Assembly: GCA_016721425.1 (NCBI GenBank)
Contig: JADKID010000045.1
Coordinates: 111,749 to 175,748, forward strand
DNA from: Bryobacterales bacterium
Lineage (GTDB): Bacteria > Acidobacteriota > Terriglobia > Bryobacterales > Bryobacteraceae
DNA length: 64,000 nucleotides
Direction of reading: 5' to 3'
In this document: positions 17,316 to 26,442 of the stretch, in pieces
Layout: each line of letters opens with the position of its first letter
How positions within the stretch are numbered: position 1 is the stretch's first letter
Translations under genes and position numbers: made by a program
Notes under the pieces: generated by a model
The model's input: the letters and a program-made list of their open reading frames with translations, nothing else
What the model was told of the DNA's origin: nothing
The model's database searches: none

Positions 17316-18263
17316 ATGCCATCGCATGGACTGGTAATTACAGGCTCCCTCAACATGGATTTCGTAGTGCAGGTAGACCGCCTGCCAGCACCCGGCGAAA
17401 CCACCCTGGGCTCGAACTTCCAGATGATCCCCGGCGGCAAGGGCGCCAATCAAGCCTGTGCGGCCGGCCGACTGGCCCAGGGCGCGCCGGTACGCATGGT
17501 AGGCTGCGTGGGGGCGGACCCCTTCGCCGATCATCTGAAGGCCAGCCTGGAGGCCGCCGGCGTGGACGTCTCCACAGTGCACACTTCTCCTACCCACCCC
17601 ACAGGCGTCGCACTGATCTGGGTGGAGCAATCCGGCCAGAATTCCATTGTGGTGGCTGCCGGCGCCAATGGTGAATTGACCCCGTCCGGCGTAGAGTCCG
17701 TTCGCTCGGCCTTCGACGGCGCCGCGGGGGCACTATTCCAGTTGGAAACGCCTCTGCAAGCCGTGGAGGCGGCCATGGTGGTGGCCCGCGCTGCGGGCGC
17801 CCGCACGATCCTGGATCCGGCGCCGGCGCGCCCCCTGCCCGCTTCCCTTCTCCGGCAGGTGGATATCCTGACACCCAACGAGAGCGAGGCCTGCATCCTG
17901 CTGGGCCGCGGTCCGGCGCGCGTGACGTTTGCCGAATCCGCTGAGATCGCCGCCGCCCTGCGCTCGCTCGGCGTGGGCGCGGTGGTCCTGAAGCTGGGCG
18001 ACCAGGGTTGTTTCTACTCCGGGCCGGAGGGCGAGTATGCGGTGCCAGGCTTCCATGTGAAAGCGGTGGATACCACCGCAGCCGGCGATACCTTCAATGC
18101 CGGTTTCGCGGTGGCGCTCGCCGAGGGTATGCAAATTGAAGACGCCCTCCGGTTTGCCAACGCGGCGGCGGCGGTTTCGGTCACCAAGCTGGGCGCCCAG
18201 TCTTCCGCACCCTCCCGCGCGGAGGTGGATACGCTGCTCAGCGCGCCGGCTTTAGAGGGATGA
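17316..18263 (+). CDS. rbsK: Ribokinase (PfkB family)
   Basis: A 315-residue PfkB kinase with the ribokinase signatures GSLNMDFVVQVDRLPAPGET and PGGKGANQACAAGRL at the N-terminus, the anion-hole and catalytic motif VDTTAAGDTFNAGFAVAL near the C-terminus, and the usual C-terminal GAQSSAPSRAEV, where ribokinases have the monovalent-cation-associated end. It would phosphorylate ribose at O5 for entry into pentose metabolism; other sugars are possible. No ribose transporter lies beside it. Its 3' end overlaps the convergent membrane-protein gene by 26 nt. Confidence 0.88.
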   Translation: MPSHGLVITGSLNMDFVVQVDRLPAPGETTLGSNFQMIPGGKGANQACAAGRLAQGAPVRMVGCVGADPFADHLKASLEAAGVDVSTVHTSPTHPTGVALIWVEQSGQNSIVVAAGANGELTPSGVESVRSAFDGAAGALFQLETPLQAVEAAMVVARAAGARTILDPAPARPLPASLLRQVDILTPNESEACILLGRGPARVTFAESAEIAAALRSLGVGAVVLKLGDQGCFYSGPEGEYAVPGFHVKAVDTTAAGDTFNAGFAVALAEGMQIEDALRFANAAAAVSVTKLGAQSSAPSRAEVDTLLSAPALEG

Positions 18264-19857
18264 CGGCCCATTCTTCATTGGCGTAGACAACGCCCGCCGG
18301 GCGACTGGCCGCACGAACGACGAGATAATCAATCCCCAGTCCGCGATACGCGTCCAACGGCAGCAGCGGCGGCTTGGTCATATGCACGGCCTGCCAGCGC
18401 CGCCACCACTCCTCGCCTAGGCCCGGCAGCAGATTGGCCTGTCCCCCACCTTTCCAATCGACGTAGATCGCCCGTTGCGCTTCACCGCGAAACACCCCTG
18501 GTTGATATCCGCGATAGGCGTCTGCAAACAAAAAGACATCGTCCTTCGCCGTATTCTCGCGGGCCCAGGCAGAGAGCTCCTGCATCGGCCGCGTGTGCAG
18601 CCGGGGATAGGTCTCCAGGCCGCCCACGGTGGGGATCAACAGAAACGGAGCCAGCATGGCGACCGGCAATACCACGCGCCAGCGAGCCGCCGCCATCGCC
18701 AGCGCCGCGAACAACGCCACCAGCCCAATCCGGACCCACAGCATCTGCGTAAACAGTTGCACCACCAAGCCGTTGGAGGGGATCGCGAATACGACAACGA
18801 ACCAGGCCGCGCTCTCCAGCCACAGCCGATTCTGCGCGGCTCTCCACCCGGCGGCAGCGCCGAGCAGAATCGCCATGACCGTAATGAAGAGCACCCCGCG
18901 GGCCGGCTGAAACTGCGGAATCAGAATCCACTTGCCAACGTCAAGCAACAAATACTGGACAGGCACCATGACAAGTCCAAACAACGGCAGAGCCAGGGTC
19001 AGGAACGCCACTCCGGGGCTCATCACCCCGCGCAGCCTCCGCCACGCCAGCGCCACGTAAATCAGGAGCAATGGATACTGCCAGAACCATTCCGGCAGCC
19101 AGAGATCGATCCAGTTGTAGGAGCCGCGCAGACGCTGGACCCTCTCCAACTCCGGTCCGATCCGCCCTATCAGCGGCTGCCGCTCCGTCTCGCCCCGCTG
19201 CAGCAACGCAAACAGCAGCACAATCCCAACGGCCGCAGCCAGCGAGATCAAAAGCGGCCGCATGGCCGCGCGCTCCTCTCGGCGCAGAAGCCACCAGAGC
19301 CCCAGGCAAAACCAGACCGGCGCCGTGGTGGTCGGATGGAACAGAGTCGCTACGCCCGCCAGCACACCGGCCGCCCACCACCAGCGGCGCGAGACGCAGC
19401 CCAGGGCGCCCAATACCAGCAAGATGGCAAACGCGCGCGGCACCGGCTCGTACTCCAGCGTCAACACGGCCGGACCATTGATTGTGGCGCCCAGGCCAAA
19501 ACACCCCGTCACTAGCAGGGCCCCGGCTGAGCCAAGGCCGAGCGCTCCGGCCAATAGATAGACACCGAAGAGTCCAACCAGGCGAAACAGAACCTGTTCA
19601 GACTGTAAAACCGTCTGGAAGCTCAGTCCGGTGATTCGGTGGAGTGCAATCGCAGACTCATCGTAGAGAGTCCATGTGACGTGCGGCCGCAGCGCCACCA
19701 TGTCTTTCGAAAACAGCGACGGATCGTCCATCCGATCCAGAATCGGCGCATAGATTTGGGTGTCGGCCTGAAGCCAGGTGTGTCCTGGAAAATAGAAGAA
19801 CCCCAGCAGCGTGAGCAGCAGAAGAGCGAGCGCGATAGAGAGGCTCTGGCGCGTCAC
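18238..19857 (-). CDS. Polytopic membrane protein of unknown function (GT-C-like topology)
   Basis: A 539-residue protein with about twelve hydrophobic helices and a short C-terminal soluble part. The start is placed at GTG 19857 because it begins right before the first membrane helix (VTRQSLSIALALLLLTLLGF) and forms a 4-nt overlap (GTGA) with the upstream TPR gene; the open frame extends 42 codons further but inside that gene. The first periplasmic loop has FPGHTWLQADTQIYAPILDR, with acidic residues like those of lipid-sugar-dependent transferases, but the family was not recognised with certainty. Confidence 0.65.
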   Translation of the reverse strand: MTRQSLSIALALLLLTLLGFFYFPGHTWLQADTQIYAPILDRMDDPSLFSKDMVALRPHVTWTLYDESAIALHRITGLSFQTVLQSEQVLFRLVGLFGVYLLAGALGLGSAGALLVTGCFGLGATINGPAVLTLEYEPVPRAFAILLVLGALGCVSRRWWWAAGVLAGVATLFHPTTTAPVWFCLGLWWLLRREERAAMRPLLISLAAAVGIVLLFALLQRGETERQPLIGRIGPELERVQRLRGSYNWIDLWLPEWFWQYPLLLIYVALAWRRLRGVMSPGVAFLTLALPLFGLVMVPVQYLLLDVGKWILIPQFQPARGVLFITVMAILLGAAAGWRAAQNRLWLESAAWFVVVFAIPSNGLVVQLFTQMLWVRIGLVALFAALAMAAARWRVVLPVAMLAPFLLIPTVGGLETYPRLHTRPMQELSAWARENTAKDDVFLFADAYRGYQPGVFRGEAQRAIYVDWKGGGQANLLPGLGEEWWRRWQAVHMTKPPLLPLDAYRGLGIDYLVVRAASRPAGVVYANEEWAVIPLKPAR

Positions 19858-20537
19858 TTCTCCGGCGTCTTCTCCAGTTGCTGCCTGGTCCAGACACGCG
19901 TCGAATTCAGTTCCAGGCTGCGGGCCAGCGCCTTCCGGGCTTCCGGGTTGCGATTGAGTTTGCGCAGCACGATGCCCTTCCACATCCAGGCGTCGGGGTC
20001 CTTCGGATTCAACTCCAGCGACTTCTCGATGTCCTTGAGCGCCAGGTCAGCGCCGCCGCCAAACGAAGCGGGCAGATAGTAATTGCCGACGCCACGGCTC
20101 AGATAGGCGGCGCCGGACTTCGGCTCCAGCTCAATCGCCTTACTCACTTCATCCAGCGCACAACGGCCATACTTCATGCCTGCCAGCACATTGGCCGGGA
20201 TCACCTGGCCGCACAACGTGCCGAGGATGCGATGATACTCACCGGAATTCGGTTTCAGTGCGACAGCCCTCTGCGCAGCGGAAATGCCGGATTCTGCTGC
20301 CGCGCGGGCGGCGTTCTTGTCCTTCTGCTCCATCGCCACTTCGGCCCGGACCAACTCTGCCAGGGCCGCGCTGTACTGCTCATTGGCGTCATTCGGCTTC
20401 GCCTGGGCGCTGGCCGTGGCCGCACCCGCCAGACGGTCCAGGGCGGGGCGATCCTGCGTATCGCGGGCCTTCTTCAACTCGCTCGGCAGTTCCGCCGCCA
20501 CGCAAGCCACCGCCGCCAATAGAATCCAGATCCTCAT
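19854..20537 (-). CDS. Exported TPR-repeat protein
   Basis: About 227 residues. The ATG at 20537 gives a signal peptide MRIWILLAAVACVAAELP; an ATG five codons upstream is also possible. At least three TPR-like helical pairs are visible, for example GISAAQRAVALKPNSGEYHR, then ALDEVSKAIELEPKSGAAYL, then LKDIEKSLELNPKDPDAWM. It probably works in the periplasm in a protein complex, perhaps with the coupled downstream membrane protein, whose start overlaps its stop by 4 nt. Confidence 0.78.
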   Translation of the reverse strand: MRIWILLAAVACVAAELPSELKKARDTQDRPALDRLAGAATASAQAKPNDANEQYSAALAELVRAEVAMEQKDKNAARAAAESGISAAQRAVALKPNSGEYHRILGTLCGQVIPANVLAGMKYGRCALDEVSKAIELEPKSGAAYLSRGVGNYYLPASFGGGADLALKDIEKSLELNPKDPDAWMWKGIVLRKLNRNPEARKALARSLELNSTRVWTRQQLEKTPEK

Positions 20538-20582
20538 ATGTGGGAAAACCATATTGTACCGATGCCTGGCAGCCCACCGCCG

Positions 20583-21788
20583 TTACAAAGTAACCAGCTT
20601 TCGCTGCACAGTTAACAGATAGATGGCGAGCGCCGCCATGATCACTCCGTAAACGCCCACCACCGTGCGCACGCCGTAGATCGGGATCAGCGCGCCCGTG
20701 ATCAGGCTGCCGATGGGCATGCCCCCGCGAAACGCCACGTTGTAGATGCTCATCACGCGCCCTCGCATCTCGTCGGTGGCCACCATCTGCACCAGCGAAC
20801 TGAGCATTGCGAAGCTCGCAATGAGCGCCACTCCTGCGAAGAAGAGGAAGACCAGACCCATCGTCCATCCGCGGCTCCAAGCGAACCCGGATTCGAATAC
20901 GCCCAGCGCAATCAAGGCCAGAATTGCGTCGCGTCCCAACCCGCCGCGCTTGCCCCGCGCAGCCACAGCGAGGGCGCCCGATATGGCCCCAGCGGCCTCT
21001 ACGGAAAGCAAAATCGTATATGTGCTGGCCGTGCCGCCAAACACGTCCTTCGCAAACACCGGCAGAAACACAATGAGCGGAATGCCCAGAAACGTGCAGA
21101 AGAACGCCACCCAGATCAGCGGCAGCATCTCCGGCTTCTCGCGGATGAACGCGATGCCGCCCTTCATGCTCTCCATCACCGTCTCTTTGCTGGGCGCCGG
21201 CAGAAAGCTCACGGTGATCAGAGACAATGAGATGATCACCGCGATGTAGCTTACGCCGTTCAACCCGAAACACCACGCCGCGCCCAGATTCGTCAGCGCC
21301 AGTCCGCCAATCACCGGGCCAATCACCCGCGCCAGGTTGAACTGGATGGAGTTCATCGCGATGGCGTTGGAGAGATGCTCGCGCGGCACCAGCGACGGGA
21401 TTAGCGATTGATACGCCGGCGCGCCAAATGCCTGTGCCGTGCCCACCACGAAGCTCAGCGTCAGGATGTGCCACACCTGCGCGTTCCCAGTCGCAAAAAG
21501 AGCCGCCAGGATAAACGCGCAGGTCATCTGGACGCATTGCGACGAGATCAGCAGCCGCCGGCGGTCAAAGCGGTCCGCCGCAACGCCGGCGAACATCGCC
21601 AGCAGAAAAATCGGGATCTCACCCAGAAACGAATCCATTCCCAGCCAGAAGGGCGAGCCGGAAAGCTGCAGCACCAGCCAGCTCTGGGCAAGCTTCTGCA
21701 TCCACGTGCCGATGCTGGACAGGCAGGCGCCCGACCACATCAGCCGGAAGTTTCTGTATTGGAATGCGGTGAAGATCCGGCTTAGCAA
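20583..21788 (-). CDS. Major facilitator superfamily exporter (MFS_3/EntS-like)
   Basis: A 401-residue transporter with twelve predicted helices. The N-terminus FQYRNFRLMWSGACLSSIGTWM followed by QSWLVLQLSGSPFWLG, and the MFS motif A region FAGVAADRFDRRRLL between helices 2 and 3, are typical of the DUF894/enterobactin-exporter-like branch. It likely exports a small molecule by proton antiport; the substrate is unknown. It is in a minus-strand series with the VOC gene upstream (12-nt gap) and the TPR gene downstream. Confidence 0.87.
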   Translation of the reverse strand: MLSRIFTAFQYRNFRLMWSGACLSSIGTWMQKLAQSWLVLQLSGSPFWLGMDSFLGEIPIFLLAMFAGVAADRFDRRRLLISSQCVQMTCAFILAALFATGNAQVWHILTLSFVVGTAQAFGAPAYQSLIPSLVPREHLSNAIAMNSIQFNLARVIGPVIGGLALTNLGAAWCFGLNGVSYIAVIISLSLITVSFLPAPSKETVMESMKGGIAFIREKPEMLPLIWVAFFCTFLGIPLIVFLPVFAKDVFGGTASTYTILLSVEAAGAISGALAVAARGKRGGLGRDAILALIALGVFESGFAWSRGWTMGLVFLFFAGVALIASFAMLSSLVQMVATDEMRGRVMSIYNVAFRGGMPIGSLITGALIPIYGVRTVVGVYGVIMAALAIYLLTVQRKLVTL

Positions 21789-21800
21789 GTAGGGTGCCCG

Positions 21801-22178
21801 TTACGGTAGCGGCTGCGGCCGAGCGATCAGGTGCAAAATGTTGCCGTCACAGTCGGCAAAAAAGACCAGCCGGTTGCCACTGAGATCGAGCGCGCCCGTG
21901 AGAAACTGCACGCCCTTTGCCTTCAGCTCTTCGTGGCCGGCGTCGAAGTCTGTTACGGCTACTGCCAGATGGCGGATGCCGGGCGTCTTCATCGCCGTCA
22001 CCACGGCGTCTCCCTGCGACGGAATGATCTCCAGCATCGTGCCATCGGAGGCACGCACGAAGTAGTTCCCGTCGTACTCGTAGTTGATTCTAAAACCCAG
22101 CGTGTCGACGTACCACTGAGCCAGCTTCTTGGGTTCGGGCGACGCCAGGGCGGTGTGTTCAAATCCAGTGAACAGCAT
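21801..22178 (-). CDS. VOC-superfamily (glyoxalase-like) protein
   Basis: A 125-residue VOC protein starting at ATG 22178 (MLFTGFEHTALASPEPKKL). Two beta-alpha-beta-beta-beta modules are visible, with possible metal ligands His in FEHTALA, Glu in MLEIIPS, His in GIRHLAVAV and a C-terminal acidic/His residue in DGNILHLIARP. The longer open frame upstream encodes an Arg/Cys-rich stretch that runs into the neighbouring gene and is not coding. Role unknown; it may be co-transcribed with the MFS exporter. Confidence 0.83.
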   Translation of the reverse strand: MLFTGFEHTALASPEPKKLAQWYVDTLGFRINYEYDGNYFVRASDGTMLEIIPSQGDAVVTAMKTPGIRHLAVAVTDFDAGHEELKAKGVQFLTGALDLSGNRLVFFADCDGNILHLIARPQPLP

Positions 22179-22203
22179 ATGGTTGAGTCTAGCAGGGAGA
22201 CGC

Positions 22204-23664
22204 CTACTGCTTGTTCGCTGGCGCCGCCGGCTTGCGCACCTTGTCGTAGTAGCGCTGTACGTAGTCCTGCAGGTGCAACGGCACTTCATCCCGGCTGACT
22301 TCCCCGCCTGCTTCCACATGCGAGGCGGATTTCGTCACGTAAGGCGTCTTCAACTGCTGATTCTTCGAGTTGGTGACCTCCACCATCACCTCGCCCTGCA
22401 TGTTCAGCGAGCGCTTCCCCAGCAGCTCGCTCAACTTGCCCATTGCCTTCTGCTGCTCGGCCAGTTCCGTATCTTTCTTGCCGTCCTGCTTGCCGACACC
22501 GCTCTTTTCAGTCTTCGACGCCTGCTCCGGACTGTTGCCCGGCTGGTTCGATTTCGCCTGCTGCGCGCTATCGGAATCCGCCTGCTGCTGCCCGGGCTGG
22601 GAAGCATCCGGCTCGCCCTGCTCGTTCGGCTTGCCCTGCTGGTCGCCCTTCTCTTTCTTCTGCCCCTGACCCTTCTGGCCGTCTTTGTTCGAAGCGCTTT
22701 GCTTCTGCTCGCCACCCTTGGGTTCGATGTTCATCTTGTCCATCAGGTTGGCCAGCGCGTCGCGCATCTTGTCCATCAACCCGCCGTCCTTCTGAGGCGG
22801 ACCCTGCTTCTGCTTGGGATCCTGATCCCCCGGGCGCCGCCCGTCCTTGGCCCCCGCCGGCGACTGCTTCTTATCCCCGGCCGCCGATTCGCCTTCCTGC
22901 GTATCCTCGGATTGCTCGTCGTCCTGCGCCGCGCTCTGCTCGCCCTTCTGCCCCTGCCGCCCCGCCTTGTTCGGGTCCATCACGTCCATCGTCCGCAGCG
23001 ATTCCTGCATGGCAATGTCTTTCTCGTCTACATTGCTGAGTTCGCTTTCCGGAACGCTCAAGTTAAACGGATCGGGGAACGCTGTCTTCTGCGCCAACTG
23101 CGCCTGTTTCTTCACCGCCTTGGGCGCGCCAGTCAGAGTGTCGAAACTGATGGTCGCGATCGGAGCGCTCAGGTCAAATGTGCGCAAGATGCCGTACCGC
23201 GCGAAAAATAGCGTAGCCGCCACGGCAAACATCGCCGTCGCCGCCCAGGCCCCGCGCGGCACGTAGATCGGGAGCGCCACCCGCGCATCGGCTGTGCTGG
23301 CGGCCTGTTCGGCCTGCTCCGCCACGGTCTGCACAAACGCCGGATCGGCCCGCCGCGCCTCATCCTGATAGTGAAACGCAGTGGAGATCAGATCCTTCAA
23401 AGACAGCGCTTCATCCAGCTTCTGCGCCACCTGATACTCACCTGGCAACCGATTGCGGCTGCGCCACCAGCCGATCGCCACCGTGACAATCAGAAGCAGC
23501 ACCGGCCAGTACCAGTCCAGCACCTGAGTGCCGACCAACAGCAGGACGATAAACGCCGCGAGGCAAGCCGTGGCGCCCCAGCCGAACTGGTCCAGCACCA
23601 GTTGCAGCGCCGTGCGGCGGCGGCCTTGTTCAATCAGTCGGGAGATGGCGCCGGTGTGAGTCAA
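22204..23664 (-). CDS. Membrane protein with long Lys/Gln/Gly-rich low-complexity region
   Basis: About 486 residues from TTG 23664, chosen because GGAAGGA lies 5 nt before it and the resulting N-terminus leads directly into the first hydrophobic pair. Order: a short cytoplasmic start, two adjacent membrane segments (about residues 30-65), a soluble part with QKLDEALSLKDLISTAFHYQDE, a third membrane segment (AWAATAMFAVAATLFF), and then about 250 residues rich in K, Q, D, G and P, with many KxGQKG/EQGEP-like short repeats. A compact C-terminus ends in LQDYVQRYYDKVRKPAAPANKQ. No family was recognised. The low-complexity segment probably forms a flexible extracytoplasmic region. Confidence 0.7.
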   Translation of the reverse strand: MTHTGAISRLIEQGRRRTALQLVLDQFGWGATACLAAFIVLLLVGTQVLDWYWPVLLLIVTVAIGWWRSRNRLPGEYQVAQKLDEALSLKDLISTAFHYQDEARRADPAFVQTVAEQAEQAASTADARVALPIYVPRGAWAATAMFAVAATLFFARYGILRTFDLSAPIATISFDTLTGAPKAVKKQAQLAQKTAFPDPFNLSVPESELSNVDEKDIAMQESLRTMDVMDPNKAGRQGQKGEQSAAQDDEQSEDTQEGESAAGDKKQSPAGAKDGRRPGDQDPKQKQGPPQKDGGLMDKMRDALANLMDKMNIEPKGGEQKQSASNKDGQKGQGQKKEKGDQQGKPNEQGEPDASQPGQQQADSDSAQQAKSNQPGNSPEQASKTEKSGVGKQDGKKDTELAEQQKAMGKLSELLGKRSLNMQGEVMVEVTNSKNQQLKTPYVTKSASHVEAGGEVSRDEVPLHLQDYVQRYYDKVRKPAAPANKQ

Positions 23665-23798
23665 GATGGTCCTTCCATTATGACAGCCTCCAACGCGACG
23701 GGCGATCCTTGGGGAGTCGTCCTTGGGAGTCGTCAGCATGACGATCGCCACCGGTTGTCCCCGACCCAATCCGTCCGTTACCATATAAGTTCAACCAC

Positions 23799-24971
23799 AT
23801 GTTACGTTTCGAGACCGCCGGCGAATCGCACGGCGAATGCCTGGTAGCGACACTGACCGGACTTCCTGCCGGTGTGCCCATATCCCTGTCCGCCGTGAGC
23901 CGCGAGCTCTGGCGGCGGCAGCAGGGCTTTGGCCGCGGAGGCCGGATGAAGATCGAAACTGATACTGCGGAGCTCGTCACCGGCGTCCGGCACTCCCACA
24001 CCACGGGCGCGCCCATCGCCATCATCATCAAGAACGCCGATTGGAAGAACTGGACCGAGGTTCTCCCCGTCGAGGCTGCCGCCGATAGTGAATCGAAGAA
24101 GAAGCCGCTCAAGCGCCCCCGCCCCGGCCACGCCGATCTTGCCGGCGCCATCAAATATAACTTCCAGGACGCTCGCTATATTCTCGAGCGCGCCTCGGCC
24201 CGCGAGACGGCCGCGCGCGTCGCCGTCGGCGCGCTGGCGAAGCAGTTTTTGAGCTGTTTTGGAATTGAGGTTCTCAGCCACGTCATCCAGGTGGGCACGG
24301 CCCGCATCGAGCGGCCGGTGGAGTGGGACGAGATCGTCGCCCTTTCCAGGAAGGACGAAGTCCTGCTCGGCTGCGTCGACGCGGAAGCCGAAGCCCGCAT
24401 GAAAGAGGTAGTCGACGAGGCGTACCGCACGGGCGACACCGTGGGCGGCGTCTTTGAAGTGCGCGCGCACGGGTTGCCCATCGGCCTCGGCTCGCACATC
24501 ACCTGGGATACGCGGCTGGATGGCCGTCTCGCCCAGGCGATCGTCTCCATCCAAGCCGTCAAGGGCGTCGAGATCGGTGAGGCCGGCGAGGCCGCCACGG
24601 TCTTCGGCTCCAAGGTTCAGGACACCATCCACTACGACAAGAGCGAAAGGCGATTCCACCGTGGCGCCAACCAGGCCGGCGGGCTCGAGGGCGGCATCAC
24701 CAACGGCCAGGATCTCGTCGTCCGCGGCCTCCTCAAGCCCATCTCGACCCTCCGGAAACCGCTCGAATCCGTCGATCTCGACACTCGCGATCCCGCCGCC
24801 GCCGCCTACGAGCGCAGCGATGTCGCCGTGGTGCCGGCAGCCGGCGTCATCGGCGAGGCGATGGTTGCCATCGTGCTCGCCCAGGCCGTCCTCGAAAAAT
24901 TTGGTGGAGATTCTGTTGTAGAGTCGCGTCGAAATTACGACAGCTACATCCAACAGGTGAGGGAGTACTGA
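23799..24971 (+). CDS. aroC: Chorismate synthase
   Basis: A 390-residue chorismate synthase covering the full family length. Signatures are AGESHGECLVATLTGLPAG at the N-terminus, the GRGGRMKIE region, RPGHADLAGAIKY (with the conserved PGHAD) and RASARETAARVAVGALAK, which binds FMN and substrate. It converts EPSP to chorismate with reduced FMN, the last step of the shikimate pathway. It is the first gene of a close plus-strand series aroC-def-fmt-argJ (9-nt gap to def), a housekeeping arrangement that is probably one operon. Confidence 0.97.
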   Translation: MLRFETAGESHGECLVATLTGLPAGVPISLSAVSRELWRRQQGFGRGGRMKIETDTAELVTGVRHSHTTGAPIAIIIKNADWKNWTEVLPVEAAADSESKKKPLKRPRPGHADLAGAIKYNFQDARYILERASARETAARVAVGALAKQFLSCFGIEVLSHVIQVGTARIERPVEWDEIVALSRKDEVLLGCVDAEAEARMKEVVDEAYRTGDTVGGVFEVRAHGLPIGLGSHITWDTRLDGRLAQAIVSIQAVKGVEIGEAGEAATVFGSKVQDTIHYDKSERRFHRGANQAGGLEGGITNGQDLVVRGLLKPISTLRKPLESVDLDTRDPAAAAYERSDVAVVPAAGVIGEAMVAIVLAQAVLEKFGGDSVVESRRNYDSYIQQVREY

Positions 24972-24980
24972 AGTAAGACG

Positions 24981-25496
24981 ATGTTGCTGAGGATTGTGAA
25001 GTACGGCGACCCGGTGCTCGAGCAGAGAGCGGAGAGCATCACCAATTTCGGGACACCAGAGCTGCGGCAGCTGGTCGACAATATGTTCGAGACCATGTAT
25101 GCCAACAAAGGCATCGGTCTGGCGGCGCCGCAAGTGGCGTTGCGCCAGCGCCTCACTGTCATCGATCCCTCGGCCGGCGAAGACCCGAAGGAAAAGCTGG
25201 TTCTCATCAATCCCGAGATCCTCTCCAAGGAAGGCACGCAACTCGGAGAAGAGGGTTGCCTCTCCATCCCTGGCTTCCGCGAGGACGTCAAGCGTGCGCT
25301 GAAAGTACGAGTCCGCGCCCAGAACGTGGACGGCGAGTTTTTTGAGCTTGACGGCGAAGAACTGCACGCCCGCGTGATGCAGCATGAGCTGGACCACCTG
25401 AACGGCGTCCTCTTCATCAGCCACATCAGCCCCTTGAAACGCGACCTGATCCGCCGCAAAATCCGCAAGCTGGTCAAAGCCGGCGAGTGGGAATAA
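24981..25496 (+). CDS. def: Peptide deformylase
   Basis: A 171-residue enzyme with all three motifs: GIGLAAPQV (motif 1), EEGCLSIPG (motif 2, with the metal-binding Cys) and QHELDHLNGVLF (motif 3, two metal His and the catalytic Glu). It removes the N-formyl group from nascent proteins on the ribosome, using Fe2+ or a similar metal. It lies 9 nt after aroC and 10 nt before fmt, so the formylation and deformylation enzymes are made together. Confidence 0.97.
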   Translation: MLLRIVKYGDPVLEQRAESITNFGTPELRQLVDNMFETMYANKGIGLAAPQVALRQRLTVIDPSAGEDPKEKLVLINPEILSKEGTQLGEEGCLSIPGFREDVKRALKVRVRAQNVDGEFFELDGEELHARVMQHELDHLNGVLFISHISPLKRDLIRRKIRKLVKAGEWE

Positions 25497-25506
25497 ACCC
25501 CATTCC

Positions 25507-26442
25507 ATGAAAACAGTCTTCCTCGGCACGCCGCATTTCGCTGTTCCCACTTTGGAAGCGACAGTGCGTGCGGGACACGAGGTGCTGTGCGTCTACACCC
25601 AGCCGGACCGGCCCAAGGGCCGCGGTCAGGATCTGGCTCTCTCCCCCGTGAAGGAGGCCGCCCTGCGGCTCGGCCTTGAAGTCCGCCAGCCCGAACGGGT
25701 CCGCCGCTGCGTGGATGAGTTGGCTGCACTGAAAGCCGATGTCATGGTAATCGTCGGCTACGGCCAGATCATCCCCCAGGCCATTATTGACCTGCCCCGC
25801 TACGGGATCATCAACGTCCACGCCTCCCTGCTCCCGAAATACCGCGGCGCCGGCCCCATTCAATGGTCCATTGCGCAGGGTGAACAGGTCACCGGCGTCA
25901 CCACGATGATGATCAATGCCGGCCTCGACACCGGCGACATGCTGCTGAAAGCAGAGACCGCCATCGGCCCGGAAGAGACCGCCCTGGAGCTCGGCCCGCG
26001 CCTGGCTGAAATGGGAGCATCGCTCCTGCTCGAGACGCTCGCCCAGCTCGAAACGGGCACGCTCGTGCGCATTCCGCAGGACGACACCCAGGCCACGCTC
26101 GCCCCGATTCTGAAGCGTGAGGACGGCCTGATCGATTGGTCACAGCCCGCAGAGCTCATCCACAACCGCGCCCGCGGCTTCCTCCCCTGGCCCGGAGCCT
26201 GGACCACATTCCGCGGCCAGCGCTTCCACGTCTGGCGCTGCCGCGTCGCCGAAATCGAACATCCCGCCGTCCCCGGCAAACTGTTTTCGCACCAGAAGAG
26301 GCTCTACGCCGCCTGTGGCAACGGCGCCACCCTGGAACTGCTGGAAGTTCAAACCGAGGGCCGCAAACGCGTCCCCGCCGATGCCTTCCTGAACGGACAG
26401 CGTCTGTCCGACTCCGATTTACTGGGAGAAGCCCCGAAGTGA
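25507..26442 (+). CDS. fmt: Methionyl-tRNA formyltransferase
   Basis: A 311-residue enzyme with the N-terminal formyltransferase Rossmann domain and a C-terminal tRNA-binding OB-type domain. The catalytic motif is HASLLPKYRGAGPIQWSI (His and neighbouring Asn are catalytic), with GVTTMMINAGLDTGDML behind it, carrying the conserved Asp. It formylates Met-tRNA(fMet) with 10-formyl-tetrahydrofolate. The stop codon overlaps the GTG start of argJ (GTGA). Confidence 0.96.
   Translation: MKTVFLGTPHFAVPTLEATVRAGHEVLCVYTQPDRPKGRGQDLALSPVKEAALRLGLEVRQPERVRRCVDELAALKADVMVIVGYGQIIPQAIIDLPRYGIINVHASLLPKYRGAGPIQWSIAQGEQVTGVTTMMINAGLDTGDMLLKAETAIGPEETALELGPRLAEMGASLLLETLAQLETGTLVRIPQDDTQATLAPILKREDGLIDWSQPAELIHNRARGFLPWPGAWTTFRGQRFHVWRCRVAEIEHPAVPGKLFSHQKRLYAACGNGATLELLEVQTEGRKRVPADAFLNGQRLSDSDLLGEAPK

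Noticed and set aside
23802..25550. 582-residue minus-strand ORF opposite aroC and def
   Set aside because: It is antisense to two certain housekeeping genes; long antisense frames are expected at this GC content and its composition is typical of a shadow frame.
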